A stretch of 40,874 nt of DNA from CAKSQF01 sp963628435 (GCA_963628435.1 CAVGEY010000018.1:1-40874); one strand, 5' to 3'; counted from the stretch's first letter, positions 15,246 through 23,006 are shown. The notes: a model not told the origin generated them from the letters alone. A program made the numbers and translations.

Positions 15246-17213
15246 ATGGCAAGAAATCTCAAAGCACTTCAAAAGCAGTATTCGAGCGCATCCCCTGCCT
15301 CCGGCGGCATGAGAGGCGGTCCCGGCGGTCGCAGAGGCCCTCGTGGTATGGGGTCGGGAGTTAAGCCCAAAGACGCGGCTAAAACAGTCGGTCGACTTCT
15401 CGGATACATCGGAAATTATAAATACATGTTTATCGTAGTCCTGTTCTGCATGCTGATCTCAACCGTCACATCGCTAATCGGTTCTTATATGCTCGCTCCT
15501 ATAATCGACAAACTTACTCTTGCGATTAAGCCGAATGCAAGCATTGAAATGAGTGTGCTTGAAAAAGCCGCCGACAATATAATTTCATCGGCTACGGGCA
15601 GCATAATGAATCTGTTCAACGGATCGAAAACATCCGAGATACTGATTTACATTGCAACTGCCCTTGTTATTCTCCTGATTGTATATGCTGTCGGTATCGT
15701 TGCTACCTATCTTCAAAGCAGAATCATGCTGAGGATATCGCAAAACGCAATTGAAAAAATCAGAAATGATCTTTTCAATAAAATGCAGGCGCTGCCGGTC
15801 CGTTTCTTTGATACCCATCCTACAGGCGAGATAATGTCGAGGTTCACCAACGATGTGGACAACATAGATGTAATGCTGAACAACTCACTTACATCGCTTA
15901 TTTCCGGTACGGTAACTCTTATCGGCACATTTGTATTCATGATAACAACAAATTTGATACTTACGCTGATAACAATAGCCTTCATTCCGATTTTCACATT
16001 CGGAGGCGGTGCATTGGCAAAAGCATCATCCAAATACTACAGCGGTCAGCAGTCCGCTCTCGGTGCGGTAAACGGATACATTGAGGAAACAGTTACCGGC
16101 CAGAAGGTAATTAAGGTCTTTAATCACGAGAATACATGCATTGAGGAATTCGATACATTAAATGATGATCTCCGTGACAAGCAATTCAAAGCACAATTCT
16201 ACGGAGGCATTATGGGCCCTATCATGGGAAACACATCTCAAATCAGCTATGCGGTAACAATCGGTGTAGGCGGTATTATGATGTGTACCTCAGGTTTTTC
16301 CGCGGGCGCACTTACTGTATTTGCCGGTTATTCAAAACAGTTTTCGATGCCTATCAACATGATTTCACAACAGATGTCAAATGTATTCTCCGCTCTGGCC
16401 GGCGCAGAGAGAGTATTTGCGGTGATGGATGCCGAACCCGAATCAGCCGATGCTGATGATTCGATCGGATCCGGAGAAATAAGCGGTGATGTGAAATTCG
16501 AAAATGTCACATTCGGATACAATCCGGACAGAGTAATACTCAAAAATATTTCGCTGTATGCTCATCCCGGGCAAAAAATCGCATTCGTCGGTTCAACGGG
16601 TGCCGGTAAGACAACAATAACAAACTTAATTAACAGATTCTACGATATTGATGAAGGTCTTATCACAATCGACGGTATTGACATTCACAAGTACAAACGT
16701 GATTTTCTCCGTTCAAATGTAGCAATGGTTCTTCAGGATACACATCTGTTTACAGGCACTGTAATGGAAAACATAAGGTACGGAAGACTTGATGCAACAG
16801 ACGAAGAAGTTATTGCGGCGGCTAAAACAGCATCCGCGCACTCGTTTATTATGCGTCTTTCCGACGGTTACAATACAATGCTCGAAGGGGACGGAACAAA
16901 TCTTTCGCAAGGTCAGCGTCAGCTTTTGAACATTGCCCGTGCAGCCCTTTCAAAAGCACCGATACTTGTTCTGGATGAGGCCACATCTTCGGTTGATACA
17001 CGTACAGAACGTCACATTGAGCACGGAATGGACAGACTTATGAAGAACAGAACGACATTTGTAATCGCGCACAGATTATCAACAGTACGCAATTCGGATG
17101 CAATCATGGTTCTTGAAGCGGGAAAAATTATCGAGCGCGGCAATCATGATGAACTTCTTGCGATGAAAGGCAGATATTACGAACTTTACACAGGCAAAAA
17201 AGAGCTTGATTGA
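15246..17213 (+). CDS. ABC exporter subunit with canonical ATP site (heterodimeric, half 2)
   Basis: A 655-residue half-transporter pairing with the preceding subunit. The N-terminal ~55 residues are a Gly/Arg-rich tail (GGMRGGPGGRRGPRGMGSG) not needed for the fold, then the six-helix exporter domain with an enlarged first extracellular loop (about residues 95-130), then an ATPase with Walker A GSTGAGKTT (449-457), signature LSQGQRQLL, Walker B LVLDEATSSVD and switch FVIAHRLSTV, all catalytically intact. No Shine-Dalgarno sequence lies close to the ATG at 15246: the nearest AGGAAAG is over 20 nt away, so translation may depend on coupling. Such N-terminal extensions on the catalytic half are common in clostridial heterodimeric exporters. 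Confidence 0.93.
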   Translation: MARNLKALQKQYSSASPASGGMRGGPGGRRGPRGMGSGVKPKDAAKTVGRLLGYIGNYKYMFIVVLFCMLISTVTSLIGSYMLAPIIDKLTLAIKPNASIEMSVLEKAADNIISSATGSIMNLFNGSKTSEILIYIATALVILLIVYAVGIVATYLQSRIMLRISQNAIEKIRNDLFNKMQALPVRFFDTHPTGEIMSRFTNDVDNIDVMLNNSLTSLISGTVTLIGTFVFMITTNLILTLITIAFIPIFTFGGGALAKASSKYYSGQQSALGAVNGYIEETVTGQKVIKVFNHENTCIEEFDTLNDDLRDKQFKAQFYGGIMGPIMGNTSQISYAVTIGVGGIMMCTSGFSAGALTVFAGYSKQFSMPINMISQQMSNVFSALAGAERVFAVMDAEPESADADDSIGSGEISGDVKFENVTFGYNPDRVILKNISLYAHPGQKIAFVGSTGAGKTTITNLINRFYDIDEGLITIDGIDIHKYKRDFLRSNVAMVLQDTHLFTGTVMENIRYGRLDATDEEVIAAAKTASAHSFIMRLSDGYNTMLEGDGTNLSQGQRQLLNIARAALSKAPILVLDEATSSVDTRTERHIEHGMDRLMKNRTTFVIAHRLSTVRNSDAIMVLEAGKIIERGNHDELLAMKGRYYELYTGKKELD

Positions 17214-17263
17214 TTATTCCAAATAACAAAAAATCAAGTGCGATGAAATTAAAATGAGATGCT

Positions 17264-17296
17264 GTGAGGGAGAAGGCACAATAGCCTTCTCCCTTA
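17264..17296 (+). terminator. terminator of the MarR-ABC operon
   Basis: GGGAGAAGGC (17268-17277) pairs with GCCTTCTCCC (17284-17293), extended by A-T and G-U pairs, followed by TTAAACTTTTTG. Confidence 0.85.
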
Positions 17297-17365
17297 AACT
17301 TTTTGTGCGTGAGAAATCTTCGCTTTTTAAGCGGAAGCGAATTTGTTTGATTTTTTTGAAAGCAC

Positions 17366-17401
17366 AAAACGACGGCACAGCTTTCACTGTACCGTCGTTT
17401 T
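17366..17401 (-). terminator. terminator of thiT, also facing the ABC operon
   Basis: AAAACGACGGCACAG (17366-17380) pairs with CTGTACCGTCGTTTT (17387-17401), 15 bp with a single mismatch and a 6-nt loop. Flanking A and T runs make it usable from both directions. A third, imperfect hairpin (CTTCGCTT with AAGCGGAAG) lies between it and the preceding terminator. Confidence 0.8.
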
Positions 17402-17452
17402 GCATAAACATTTCGTTATCGCTCCTCAGCTTAATGCATTGCTTTGGATTTT

Positions 17453-18049
17453 TTATTCATCTTTATTTTTTCTCATAGGTTTAAGAGTTTTCGGATCAAC
17501 CGCAATACACAAAAGCATTATAAGCAATGCTGTAAGAATAGCATTCGGAATCATATATGAGCCGTTATATGTAAGTGAATAAATCCATACAGGAGTGCCT
17601 TCGGGTGCGTACGAATCCCATATAAGGCATCCGGAAAGAAAACTGCTGAAAAATCTGATGATTGAAACGATAAAAGCACCTAAAGTATATCCAAGCAATC
17701 TATGCTTTCCAAACGGTTTTGCAAATATATCGGCAAGACCGATGCAGGCAAATGCAATCAGATAGTCAAGCAAAACACAGAGAACAAATGCCGCAAATGT
17801 TCCGGCAGGCGGTGCATACCAACCCATAATTATCTGAATTACAGCGTTAACCGTACCCGCCAGAAATCCCCATTTCCATCCGCGTCGATAGGAATAAAAC
17901 GCGATTGGAACCATTGCAACCGTAATCGAACCGCCTTGCGGCCAGCTCGGCAGCGGTATCAGATCAAGAACAACCGCAAGCGCCACCATTACCGCGCCCT
18001 CAACAAGCGACACGATATTTTCGTGCCCGGAACTTCGTGATTTTTTCAT
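17453..18049 (-). CDS. thiT: thiamine ECF transporter substrate-binding subunit ThiT
   Basis: A 198-residue, six-helix membrane protein that captures thiamine and works with the shared ECF module (EcfA, EcfA', EcfT) encoded elsewhere. Family hallmarks: PLPSWPQGGSITVAMVPI near the N-terminus and SLTYNGSYMIPNAI near the C-terminus. The start is ATG at 18049 with GTGAGG upstream; the frame continues 29 codons further, but those codons lie in the riboswitch terminator region and are leader. A TPP riboswitch with its own terminator stands directly upstream, which independently supports thiamine as the substrate. Monocistronic. Confidence 0.95.
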   Translation of the reverse strand: MKKSRSSGHENIVSLVEGAVMVALAVVLDLIPLPSWPQGGSITVAMVPIAFYSYRRGWKWGFLAGTVNAVIQIIMGWYAPPAGTFAAFVLCVLLDYLIAFACIGLADIFAKPFGKHRLLGYTLGAFIVSIIRFFSSFLSGCLIWDSYAPEGTPVWIYSLTYNGSYMIPNAILTALLIMLLCIAVDPKTLKPMRKNKDE

Positions 18050-18074
18050 AAAAACCTCACAATAAAATATAAAA

Positions 18075-18101
18075 ATTCCGTACCGGATAAGCGTACGGAA
18101 T
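18075..18101 (-). terminator. expression-platform terminator of the TPP riboswitch
   Basis: ATTCCGTAC (18075-18083) and GTACGGAAT (18093-18101) form a 9-bp stem followed, on the minus strand, by TTTTTATATTTTATT. It lies between the riboswitch aptamer and the thiT start, so thiamine pyrophosphate binding would favour premature termination. Confidence 0.85.
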
Positions 18102-18137
18102 ATCATAAACACGCGGTTTACGCAATATTTTATCAAT

Positions 18138-18222
18138 AATCTCCCTACGTCGGTATTATCCGCATCAGGTTAAGGGTTTGAGTGTCCTCATCTCAGCCGC
18201 TATTAAGCAGCACCCCTGACTA
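18138..18222 (-). promoter_or_regulatory. TPP riboswitch (THI element)
   Basis: The minus strand carries the conserved THI-box segments in order: GGGGTGC, GGCTGAGA, ACCCTT, ACCTGATGCGGATAAT and CGACGTAGGGA. These match the aptamer core that binds thiamine pyrophosphate. With the downstream hairpin (18075-18101) it forms a transcription-attenuation switch for thiT. Confidence 0.96.
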
Positions 18223-18241
18223 TATTCGGTTCGGTGTAGTA

Positions 18242-18270
18242 ATTATAGCATTTCCGACATAATTTGTCAA
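18242..18270 (-). promoter_or_regulatory. full-consensus promoter of the thiT riboswitch unit
   Basis: On the minus strand TTGACA (18265-18270), 17-nt spacer, TATAAT (18242-18247), placing the start of transcription a few nucleotides before the aptamer. Confidence 0.88.
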
Positions 18271-18331
18271 TATTTTTTACAAATAATCTTTGTGAAAGGT
18301 AATCTTTTTTTATAAAAATCAACCTAATCTC

Positions 18332-18361
18332 TTGACAAGTTAAGAGTAAATATTGTATAAT
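18332..18361 (+). promoter_or_regulatory. promoter of the leucine-rich-repeat lipoprotein
   Basis: TTGACA (18332-18337), 18-nt spacer, TATAAT (18356-18361). It overlaps the first in-frame upstream start codon (TTG at 18353), ruling that start out. Confidence 0.85.
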
Positions 18362-18391
18362 AAATCGATATTACATTTGGGAGTGAATAAA

Positions 18392-20701
18392 ATGAAAAAA
18401 CTGCTTTTGGCAATGCTCATCGTTTCGCTCGGTGCCTCGCTTATTTCCTGTACCGGCGGCGAATCCAATAAAACCACTACTGCGGGCAAAACAACCGCTC
18501 AAATCTTAACCCGAGATCCGTCGGCTGTGACCGATGATGTTGTGACAACAGAAGAAACCGTTGAAGCAACAGTAGAAAGAGATCTTTACGGACTCGGAAA
18601 GTTTGTTGAGTATGCAGAAGACGAGCAGTACAAATACATCGTTTACGAAAACGGTGCGGCAATTTCCGAATACAAAGGAAACTCGACCGAAATAACTCTT
18701 CCGACTGTCATCTCTGGAACAAGCACAAGTGTTTCGGCGATTGCAACACACGCATTCCGCGATTCTGAAATAATCAAGGTCGCAATACCCGAAGGATATA
18801 CGGTTATAGGAAACGGCGCTTTCTATAAATGTGAAAAGTTAGCATCCGTTTCACTTCCGTCTACTCTTGAAAAGCTCTCGGACAATGCATTCATGTATGC
18901 CGGTTCGCTTTCATCAATCACAATTCCCGATTCAACCGAAAATCTCGGTGACAGCGTATTTTTCGGATGTGAATCATTGAAATTCTGCAAACTGCCCGCA
19001 GGAATTACGAAAATTCCCGATTCACTTTTCTACGGATGCTCTTCCCTTGTATATGAACTTCCCGAAGGAATTGATGCAATCGGCGACTCTGCTTTCTATT
19101 ATTGCACATCGCTTACAAACATTACAATCCCCAACAGCTGCAAAACAATCGGAAGCGAAGCATTCTATTACTGCAAGGGTGTAACTACTCTTTCCATTCC
19201 GAACGGTGTTGAAACAATCGGCGATTATGCATTCTTCAAAAACAGCGGAATAACAAATCTGTCCATTCCGTCCTCGGTTATCGAAATCGGAAATTATGCG
19301 TTTTTCGGACTTGATAAAATATCCGCTATTAACATTCCGAGTAATATCATAACATTGGGTGCCGGCGCATTCGGCAAATGCACAAATATAACATCTGCGG
19401 TTATTCCGGACAGCATCAAATCGATACCGGCATATCTTTTCTTCGGTTGCTCAAATCTCTCATCGGTAAAATACAGTTCAGCTGTTAATTCATTCGGAAA
19501 CGGAAGTTTTTCGGGAACAGCAATCACGTCATTTACCGCGCCCGATAAAGTAACTACTCTGAATGCATATCTGTTCCGTAACTGCACAAAACTTACAAAT
19601 GTCGATTTCGGAACAAATGTTAAGACAATTTCAACCGAGGCGTTCAAAGGATGCACGGCGCTTACCACACTGTCAATTCCGTCGAACGTTCAAACAATAT
19701 CCGACAGCGCATTCAGCGGTTGTACTTCGGTAACAAGTCTTACGCTTGAAAGCGGTGTTGCGAAACTCAACAAATATTGCTTCTATAACTGTCCCCTTAT
19801 AACATCGGTCAATGTTCCCGAATCGGTTACCGATGTAGGCGCCTATGCTCTCGGATATATCGACGGTGAGACTAAAAAAGGCGAAAGCGAACCGACTCCG
19901 GCAGCAGTTGAAAACTTCAAAATCACAGGTTATATCGGCGGATCGACATCATCGCTTGAAAAGTATGCAAAAGAATATCCGGTTGCGGAATTTGAAGTTC
20001 TCGGCAACATAGGCGAAACTCCGTATAATCAATTCGAATTTCATCTCGGAGAGAACGGTCTTGTTATTGACAAATACATCGGAAACGAAACGGAAGTAAT
20101 TATACCCTCTTATATCCGCATCGACATCAACAATAACAAAGATGTCAGCTTTGACGGCAGAAACAGACGTGTGGTTGAAATCGGTGAATCTGCATTTGCG
20201 GGGAACAAAACAATAACATCTGTTGTAATACCCTCCAAGACAGAAAAAATTGCCAAAAACGCATTTAACGGATGCAGCAATTTGAAAGAAGCCGATATAG
20301 AGAATACTTTGATTAAAGAAGTAGGCGAGGCGGCATTCCTGAACACGAAAGTTTACAGTTTTGCTGTACCGAATACCCTCGAAACAATCGGCGATTATGC
20401 GTTCTGCTATCAGCTTGTTAACGGAGAGTATTCTGTTCTTCCCGACTACGATGATGTCGAGATAACGATTACAAAGAAGAAAGTTGAAGTTACCGATGCC
20501 GACGGCAACAAAGTTTACAAAGAAGACGGCAAAACAGTAGTAACAACCGAAATAGAGGTTGAGAACAAAAAGACAACTACCATTAAAGTTTCTATGAAAG
20601 GGTTGTCCGGCTCGGCAGCGGCCAAATACGCAAAGGCAGCAAAAATCACTTATACAGCTATTCTTCCCACTACAACCGCGGTAACTGAAGAAGAAAAGTA
20701 A
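18392..20701 (+). CDS. BspA-like leucine-rich-repeat (LRR_5) lipoprotein
   Basis: A 769-residue surface lipoprotein. The signal peptide ends in the lipobox LISC (Cys 20), then a Thr-rich linker. Residues about 100-510 are some fifteen tandem ~23-residue repeats of the BspA/TpLRR type, each with a core such as IPDS...IGDYAFY.C..L..ITIP; a second shorter repeat block occupies about 590-690, and a Lys/Thr-rich tail follows. BspA-type repeats mediate adhesion or ligand binding in oral and gut anaerobes and their hosts, so an adhesin or substrate-binding role is likely but not shown. ATG at 18392 has GGGAG upstream; the longer frame starts inside the -10 region. The gene is a single unit, with a promoter and a terminator. 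Confidence 0.9.
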   Translation: MKKLLLAMLIVSLGASLISCTGGESNKTTTAGKTTAQILTRDPSAVTDDVVTTEETVEATVERDLYGLGKFVEYAEDEQYKYIVYENGAAISEYKGNSTEITLPTVISGTSTSVSAIATHAFRDSEIIKVAIPEGYTVIGNGAFYKCEKLASVSLPSTLEKLSDNAFMYAGSLSSITIPDSTENLGDSVFFGCESLKFCKLPAGITKIPDSLFYGCSSLVYELPEGIDAIGDSAFYYCTSLTNITIPNSCKTIGSEAFYYCKGVTTLSIPNGVETIGDYAFFKNSGITNLSIPSSVIEIGNYAFFGLDKISAINIPSNIITLGAGAFGKCTNITSAVIPDSIKSIPAYLFFGCSNLSSVKYSSAVNSFGNGSFSGTAITSFTAPDKVTTLNAYLFRNCTKLTNVDFGTNVKTISTEAFKGCTALTTLSIPSNVQTISDSAFSGCTSVTSLTLESGVAKLNKYCFYNCPLITSVNVPESVTDVGAYALGYIDGETKKGESEPTPAAVENFKITGYIGGSTSSLEKYAKEYPVAEFEVLGNIGETPYNQFEFHLGENGLVIDKYIGNETEVIIPSYIRIDINNNKDVSFDGRNRRVVEIGESAFAGNKTITSVVIPSKTEKIAKNAFNGCSNLKEADIENTLIKEVGEAAFLNTKVYSFAVPNTLETIGDYAFCYQLVNGEYSVLPDYDDVEITITKKKVEVTDADGNKVYKEDGKTVVTTEIEVENKKTTTIKVSMKGLSGSAAAKYAKAAKITYTAILPTTTAVTEEEK

Positions 20702-20716
20702 GAATTATCTATAAAG

Positions 20717-20749
20717 AAATCAGCCACATTTGCGTGGCTGATTTTTTTA
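20717..20749 (+). terminator. terminator of the leucine-rich-repeat gene
   Basis: AAATCAGCCAC (20717-20727) and GTGGCTGATTT (20734-20744) form an 11-bp stem with a 6-nt loop, followed by TTTTAT. Confidence 0.92.
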
Positions 20750-20775
20750 TATAACAAAAAAATCAGAAAAACATC

Positions 20776-20804
20776 TTGACAAAAGGATAAAACAAATGTA
20801 TAAT
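20776..20804 (+). promoter_or_regulatory. full-consensus promoter of rpsF-ssb-rpsR
   Basis: TTGACA (20776-20781), 17-nt spacer, TATAAT (20799-20804). Initiation near 20811 gives a leader of about 83 nt. Confidence 0.92.
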
Positions 20805-20815
20805 AGTCAGGTGAA

Positions 20816-20886
20816 GGTCTGCAAAAGCAGATCTCTCCTTATCGCGAACAAATCAATAAGTACGCGATCTAATGTCCATAGGGAGG
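20816..20886 (+). promoter_or_regulatory. structured rpsF leader that can hide the ribosome site
   Basis: Two hairpins are visible: GGTCTGC/GCAGATC with loop AAAA (20816-20833) and ATCGCG/CGCGAT (20841-20868). A third, competing pairing of 9 bp links TCTCCTTAT (20834-20842) with ATAGGGAGG (20878-20886) and covers the entire GGGAGG ribosome site. Many bacteria control rpsF-rpsR through an S6:S18-binding leader; this is the right place for one, although its conserved protein-binding bulge was not recognised. Confidence 0.5.
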
Positions 20887-20893
20887 TGTAAAA

Positions 20894-21190
20894 ATGGAAA
20901 AGAACAATCAGACTTATGAAACTTTATTCGTCGTTGACATCAACGAAGGCGAAGAGGGTATCAAGGCAATCGTGGATAAGTTCACATCGCTTATTTCAAG
21001 CAATGGCGAAATTACCAATGTTGCCGAATGGGGAAAGCGCAGACTTGCTTACCCGATTAACAAGATGACCGAAGGTTATTATGTGCTGATCGATTTCAAT
21101 GCTCCTGCCGCATTCACGTCAGAGCTTGAAAGAATCTTCAACATTACTGAAGGCATCATGCGTTCAATCGTTGTAGCCAAAGAAGCATAA
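20894..21190 (+). CDS. rpsF: 30S ribosomal protein S6
   Basis: A 98-residue protein of normal length. Family features: YETLFVVDINEGEEGI at the N-terminus, AEWGKRRLAYPINKMTEGYY (about 49-68), which includes the S18 and rRNA contact region, and NITEGIMRSIV near the end. S6 binds 16S rRNA in the platform of the small subunit as a pair with S18. It is first in the conserved rpsF-ssb-rpsR operon, with GGGAGG before its ATG and a structured leader. Confidence 0.97.
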   Translation: MEKNNQTYETLFVVDINEGEEGIKAIVDKFTSLISSNGEITNVAEWGKRRLAYPINKMTEGYYVLIDFNAPAAFTSELERIFNITEGIMRSIVVAKEA

Positions 21191-21210
21191 CAGTACGGAG
21201 GGACAATAAG

Positions 21211-21681
21211 ATGGCAAATTTTAATCTTAACAAAGTCATTTTAGGTGGTCGCCTTACAAAAGATCCTGAGCTTCGCAAAACACAAAACGGTGTTTCGGTT
21301 GTACAATTTACTGTTGCAGTTAACCGCAGCTACAAATCGAGCGATCAGCAGCAATCACAAGCCGACTTCATTACGGTAGTTGCTTGGCGTGCTACAGCTG
21401 AATTTGTTGCGAAATATTTTCACAAAGGCAGTTCGATATGCGTTCTGGGTTCTATTCAGACTCGTACGTATAAAGACAAGAGCGGAAACAACGCATACGC
21501 AACAGAAGTTATTGCCGATGAGGTAAATTTTGTGGATTCTAAGAGCGATTCCGGATCCCGTCAAAACGAAGTATCCGATTATGTTCCGCAAAGCTACGGC
21601 GGACCGGCTTATTCAAGCGATAGCTCGGATGCACCCAAGTTCGACGAATCGATGTCGAGCGATGATGATTTACCCTTTTAA
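21211..21681 (+). CDS. ssb: single-stranded DNA-binding protein
   Basis: A 156-residue SSB. The OB fold spans residues 1-110 (LNKVILGGRLTKDPELRKT, VQFTVAVNRSY, DFITVVAWRATAEFVAKYF, GSIQTRTYKDKSG), then a Ser/Asp-rich linker and the acidic protein-interaction tip DDDLPF that recruits replication and repair partners. Placement between rpsF and rpsR is the conserved bacterial arrangement. CGGAGGG precedes the ATG; the rpsF-ssb gap is 20 nt. Confidence 0.97.
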   Translation: MANFNLNKVILGGRLTKDPELRKTQNGVSVVQFTVAVNRSYKSSDQQQSQADFITVVAWRATAEFVAKYFHKGSSICVLGSIQTRTYKDKSGNNAYATEVIADEVNFVDSKSDSGSRQNEVSDYVPQSYGGPAYSSDSSDAPKFDESMSSDDDLPF

Positions 21682-21705
21682 TTACGAATAAGGAGGTTTT
21701 ATACG

Positions 21706-22035
21706 ATGGAAAACGAGAAAGAAACAGTTCAGGCAGTTTCCGAAGAAAATACAGATGTTGCTCCCGCAGCGCCTGCAGTTGCTCCCGCATCTGCGACAAA
21801 AGCACCTTTCAGACCTAATGTAAACCATAAGAGAAAAAAGGTTTGTCAGTTCTGTGTTGACAAGGTTACCGAAATCGATTTTAAGGAAACAGCTAAACTT
21901 CGCAAATATATTTCAGAACGCGCTAAAATTGTTCCGAGAAGAGTTACCGGTACTTGCGCAAAGCATCAGCGTCAGCTTGCTATTGCAATAAAGAGAGCAC
22001 GTATTGTTGCACTTCTTCCCTACGTAAGCGACTGA
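21706..22035 (+). CDS. rpsR: 30S ribosomal protein S18 with an N-terminal extension
   Basis: A 109-residue S18; the conserved body (KKVCQFCVDKVTEIDFKE, LRKYISERAKIVPRRVTGTC, KHQRQLAIAIKRARIVALLP) occupies the last ~75 residues. Before it lies an Ala/Pro/Glu-rich extension of about 35 residues (PAAPAVAPASATKAP), longer than in standard S18. AAGGAGG sits before the ATG at 21706, so the extension is likely to be translated. The two Cys of CQFC and the later Cys fit a zinc-binding S18 variant, though a fourth ligand is unclear. Last gene of the rpsF operon, followed by a 15-bp hairpin. Confidence 0.96.
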   Translation: MENEKETVQAVSEENTDVAPAAPAVAPASATKAPFRPNVNHKRKKVCQFCVDKVTEIDFKETAKLRKYISERAKIVPRRVTGTCAKHQRQLAIAIKRARIVALLPYVSD

Positions 22036-22046
22036 TTCTAAAATAC

Positions 22047-22079
22047 AAATCAACCGTCGATTAAATCGACGGTTGATTT
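22047..22079 (+). terminator. terminator of the rpsF operon
   Basis: AAATCAACCGTCGAT (22047-22061) and ATCGACGGTTGATTT (22065-22079) form a perfect 15-bp stem with a 3-nt loop, followed by ATTTAATGTT; the T tract is weak. Confidence 0.8.
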
Positions 22080-22123
22080 ATTTAATGTTATTTGTTCAAA
22101 TATATTATTTTCCGAAGGTAAAA

Positions 22124-22363
22124 ATGAGAGATAAAATAGCGTCACAGATATTTGATTTTATATCCGAATATACCGGAACTGATCGTTCGGAGATAACCGA
22201 AAACTCAACTCTATACGATTTTCCGGATTATGATTCAATTAGTCTTGTTGAATTATTATCATATATTGAGGATAAATTCGGATACTATATACCGGATGAC
22301 AAATTAATAAAATTAGAGACAATAGGCGGCTTAATTGACGAGATAGCCGATAATGTACGGTAG
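22124..22363 (+). CDS. stand-alone acyl carrier protein
   Basis: A 79-residue acidic four-helix protein of ACP size. The phosphopantetheine site is DYDSISLVELLSYIEDKFG, with the modifiable Ser in a DSI context (the family usually has DSL), at about residue 36. The acidic helix II residues that contact partner enzymes are present. ATG at 22124 is preceded by GAAGGT; the longer upstream frame runs back into the rpsF operon terminator. No fatty-acid or polyketide genes are near, and the gene lies alone between two strong hairpins, so it is probably a secondary ACP serving another pathway. Confidence 0.85.
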   Translation: MRDKIASQIFDFISEYTGTDRSEITENSTLYDFPDYDSISLVELLSYIEDKFGYYIPDDKLIKLETIGGLIDEIADNVR

Positions 22364-22371
22364 CTCTTTAC

Positions 22372-22412
22372 AAACAGTGCGGCAGAACATGAATTGTTCT
22401 GCCGCACTGTTT
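22372..22412. terminator. bidirectional terminator between the ACP gene and divIC
   Basis: An 18-bp perfect stem (22372-22389 with 22395-22412) with a 5-nt loop and AAA/TTT flanks, between two converging genes. Confidence 0.92.
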
Positions 22413-22425
22413 ATTTTCGGGTTTA

Positions 22426-22698
22426 TTATTTGCGATCATTTATAAAGACAGTTTCACCGAAATTATAATATCCGAGTTTTCGTGCCACTCTATCATAATA
22501 TCCAGGTTTATCGCAAATGGAAAGCTCATAAGAAAGTTCATCAACCGAATCGGAATAGCTTTCAACCTGCTGCTCGAGCTTTTCGTATTGTTCATTTAAT
22601 TTGTTAAGTTCAAACTGCTGATTTATTATTGAATAAAGAGTGACCGCAAAACCAACAGCTGCGGCAATTTTTATCATAATATGTCCTCTGTTTTTCAT
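22426..22698 (-). CDS. divIC: septum formation initiator family protein (DivIC/FtsB)
   Basis: A 90-residue bitopic membrane protein: one transmembrane helix near the N-terminus (IKIAAAVGFAVTLYSII), a coiled coil of about 35 residues (LNKLNEQYEKLEQQVESY), and the conserved tail YDRVARKLGYYNFGETVFI. In cell division it forms a complex with DivIB/FtsQ and FtsL. ATG at 22698 is chosen for the AAGGAG before it; the frame is open 10 codons further. It directly follows rqcP (34-nt gap) as in Firmicutes, except that the sporulation genes yabP and yabQ normally found between them are missing. Confidence 0.88.
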   Translation of the reverse strand: MKNRGHIMIKIAAAVGFAVTLYSIINQQFELNKLNEQYEKLEQQVESYSDSVDELSYELSICDKPGYYDRVARKLGYYNFGETVFINDRK

Positions 22699-22732
22699 CT
22701 CAGTTCTCCTTATTCGAAAAAAATGCAAATTA

Positions 22733-22975
22733 TCAATTCAAGACTTCATACATGGCCGATGCATCTGATTTTTGCGCATGTTCGGCAACATTCAACACCT
22801 TAATTTTAAGCGTTCTTGAGCCGAAAACAATCTCAAGAATATCGCCCTCTTTGACCTGATATGATGCTTTGACCTGTCTTCCGTTTGCCATTACGTGTGC
22901 ATCATCACAAGCTTCATTTGCAACAGTCCGACGTTTTATTATACGCGACACCTTCAAATATTTATCCAGACGCAT
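22733..22975 (-). CDS. rqcP: S4-domain RNA-binding protein RqcP (YabO/HslR family)
   Basis: An 80-residue protein consisting of one S4 domain: MRLDKYLKVSRIIKRRTVA at the start, then the loop VMANGRQVKASYQVKEGD. RqcP binds stalled 50S subunits and works with RqcH to add alanine tails in ribosome quality control. ATG at 22975 is preferred to GTG at 22987 because GAGG lies at the proper distance and it matches the family start. First gene of the rqcP-divIC pair. Confidence 0.92.
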   Translation of the reverse strand: MRLDKYLKVSRIIKRRTVANEACDDAHVMANGRQVKASYQVKEGDILEIVFGSRTLKIKVLNVAEHAQKSDASAMYEVLN

Positions 22976-23006
22976 AATTTTCCTCACATTTTTACTCTAC
23001 ACACAA

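Noticed and set aside
18050..18136. 29-codon extension of ThiT
   Set aside because: These codons lie in the riboswitch expression platform, including its terminator; ATG 18049 has GTGAGG and matches the family.
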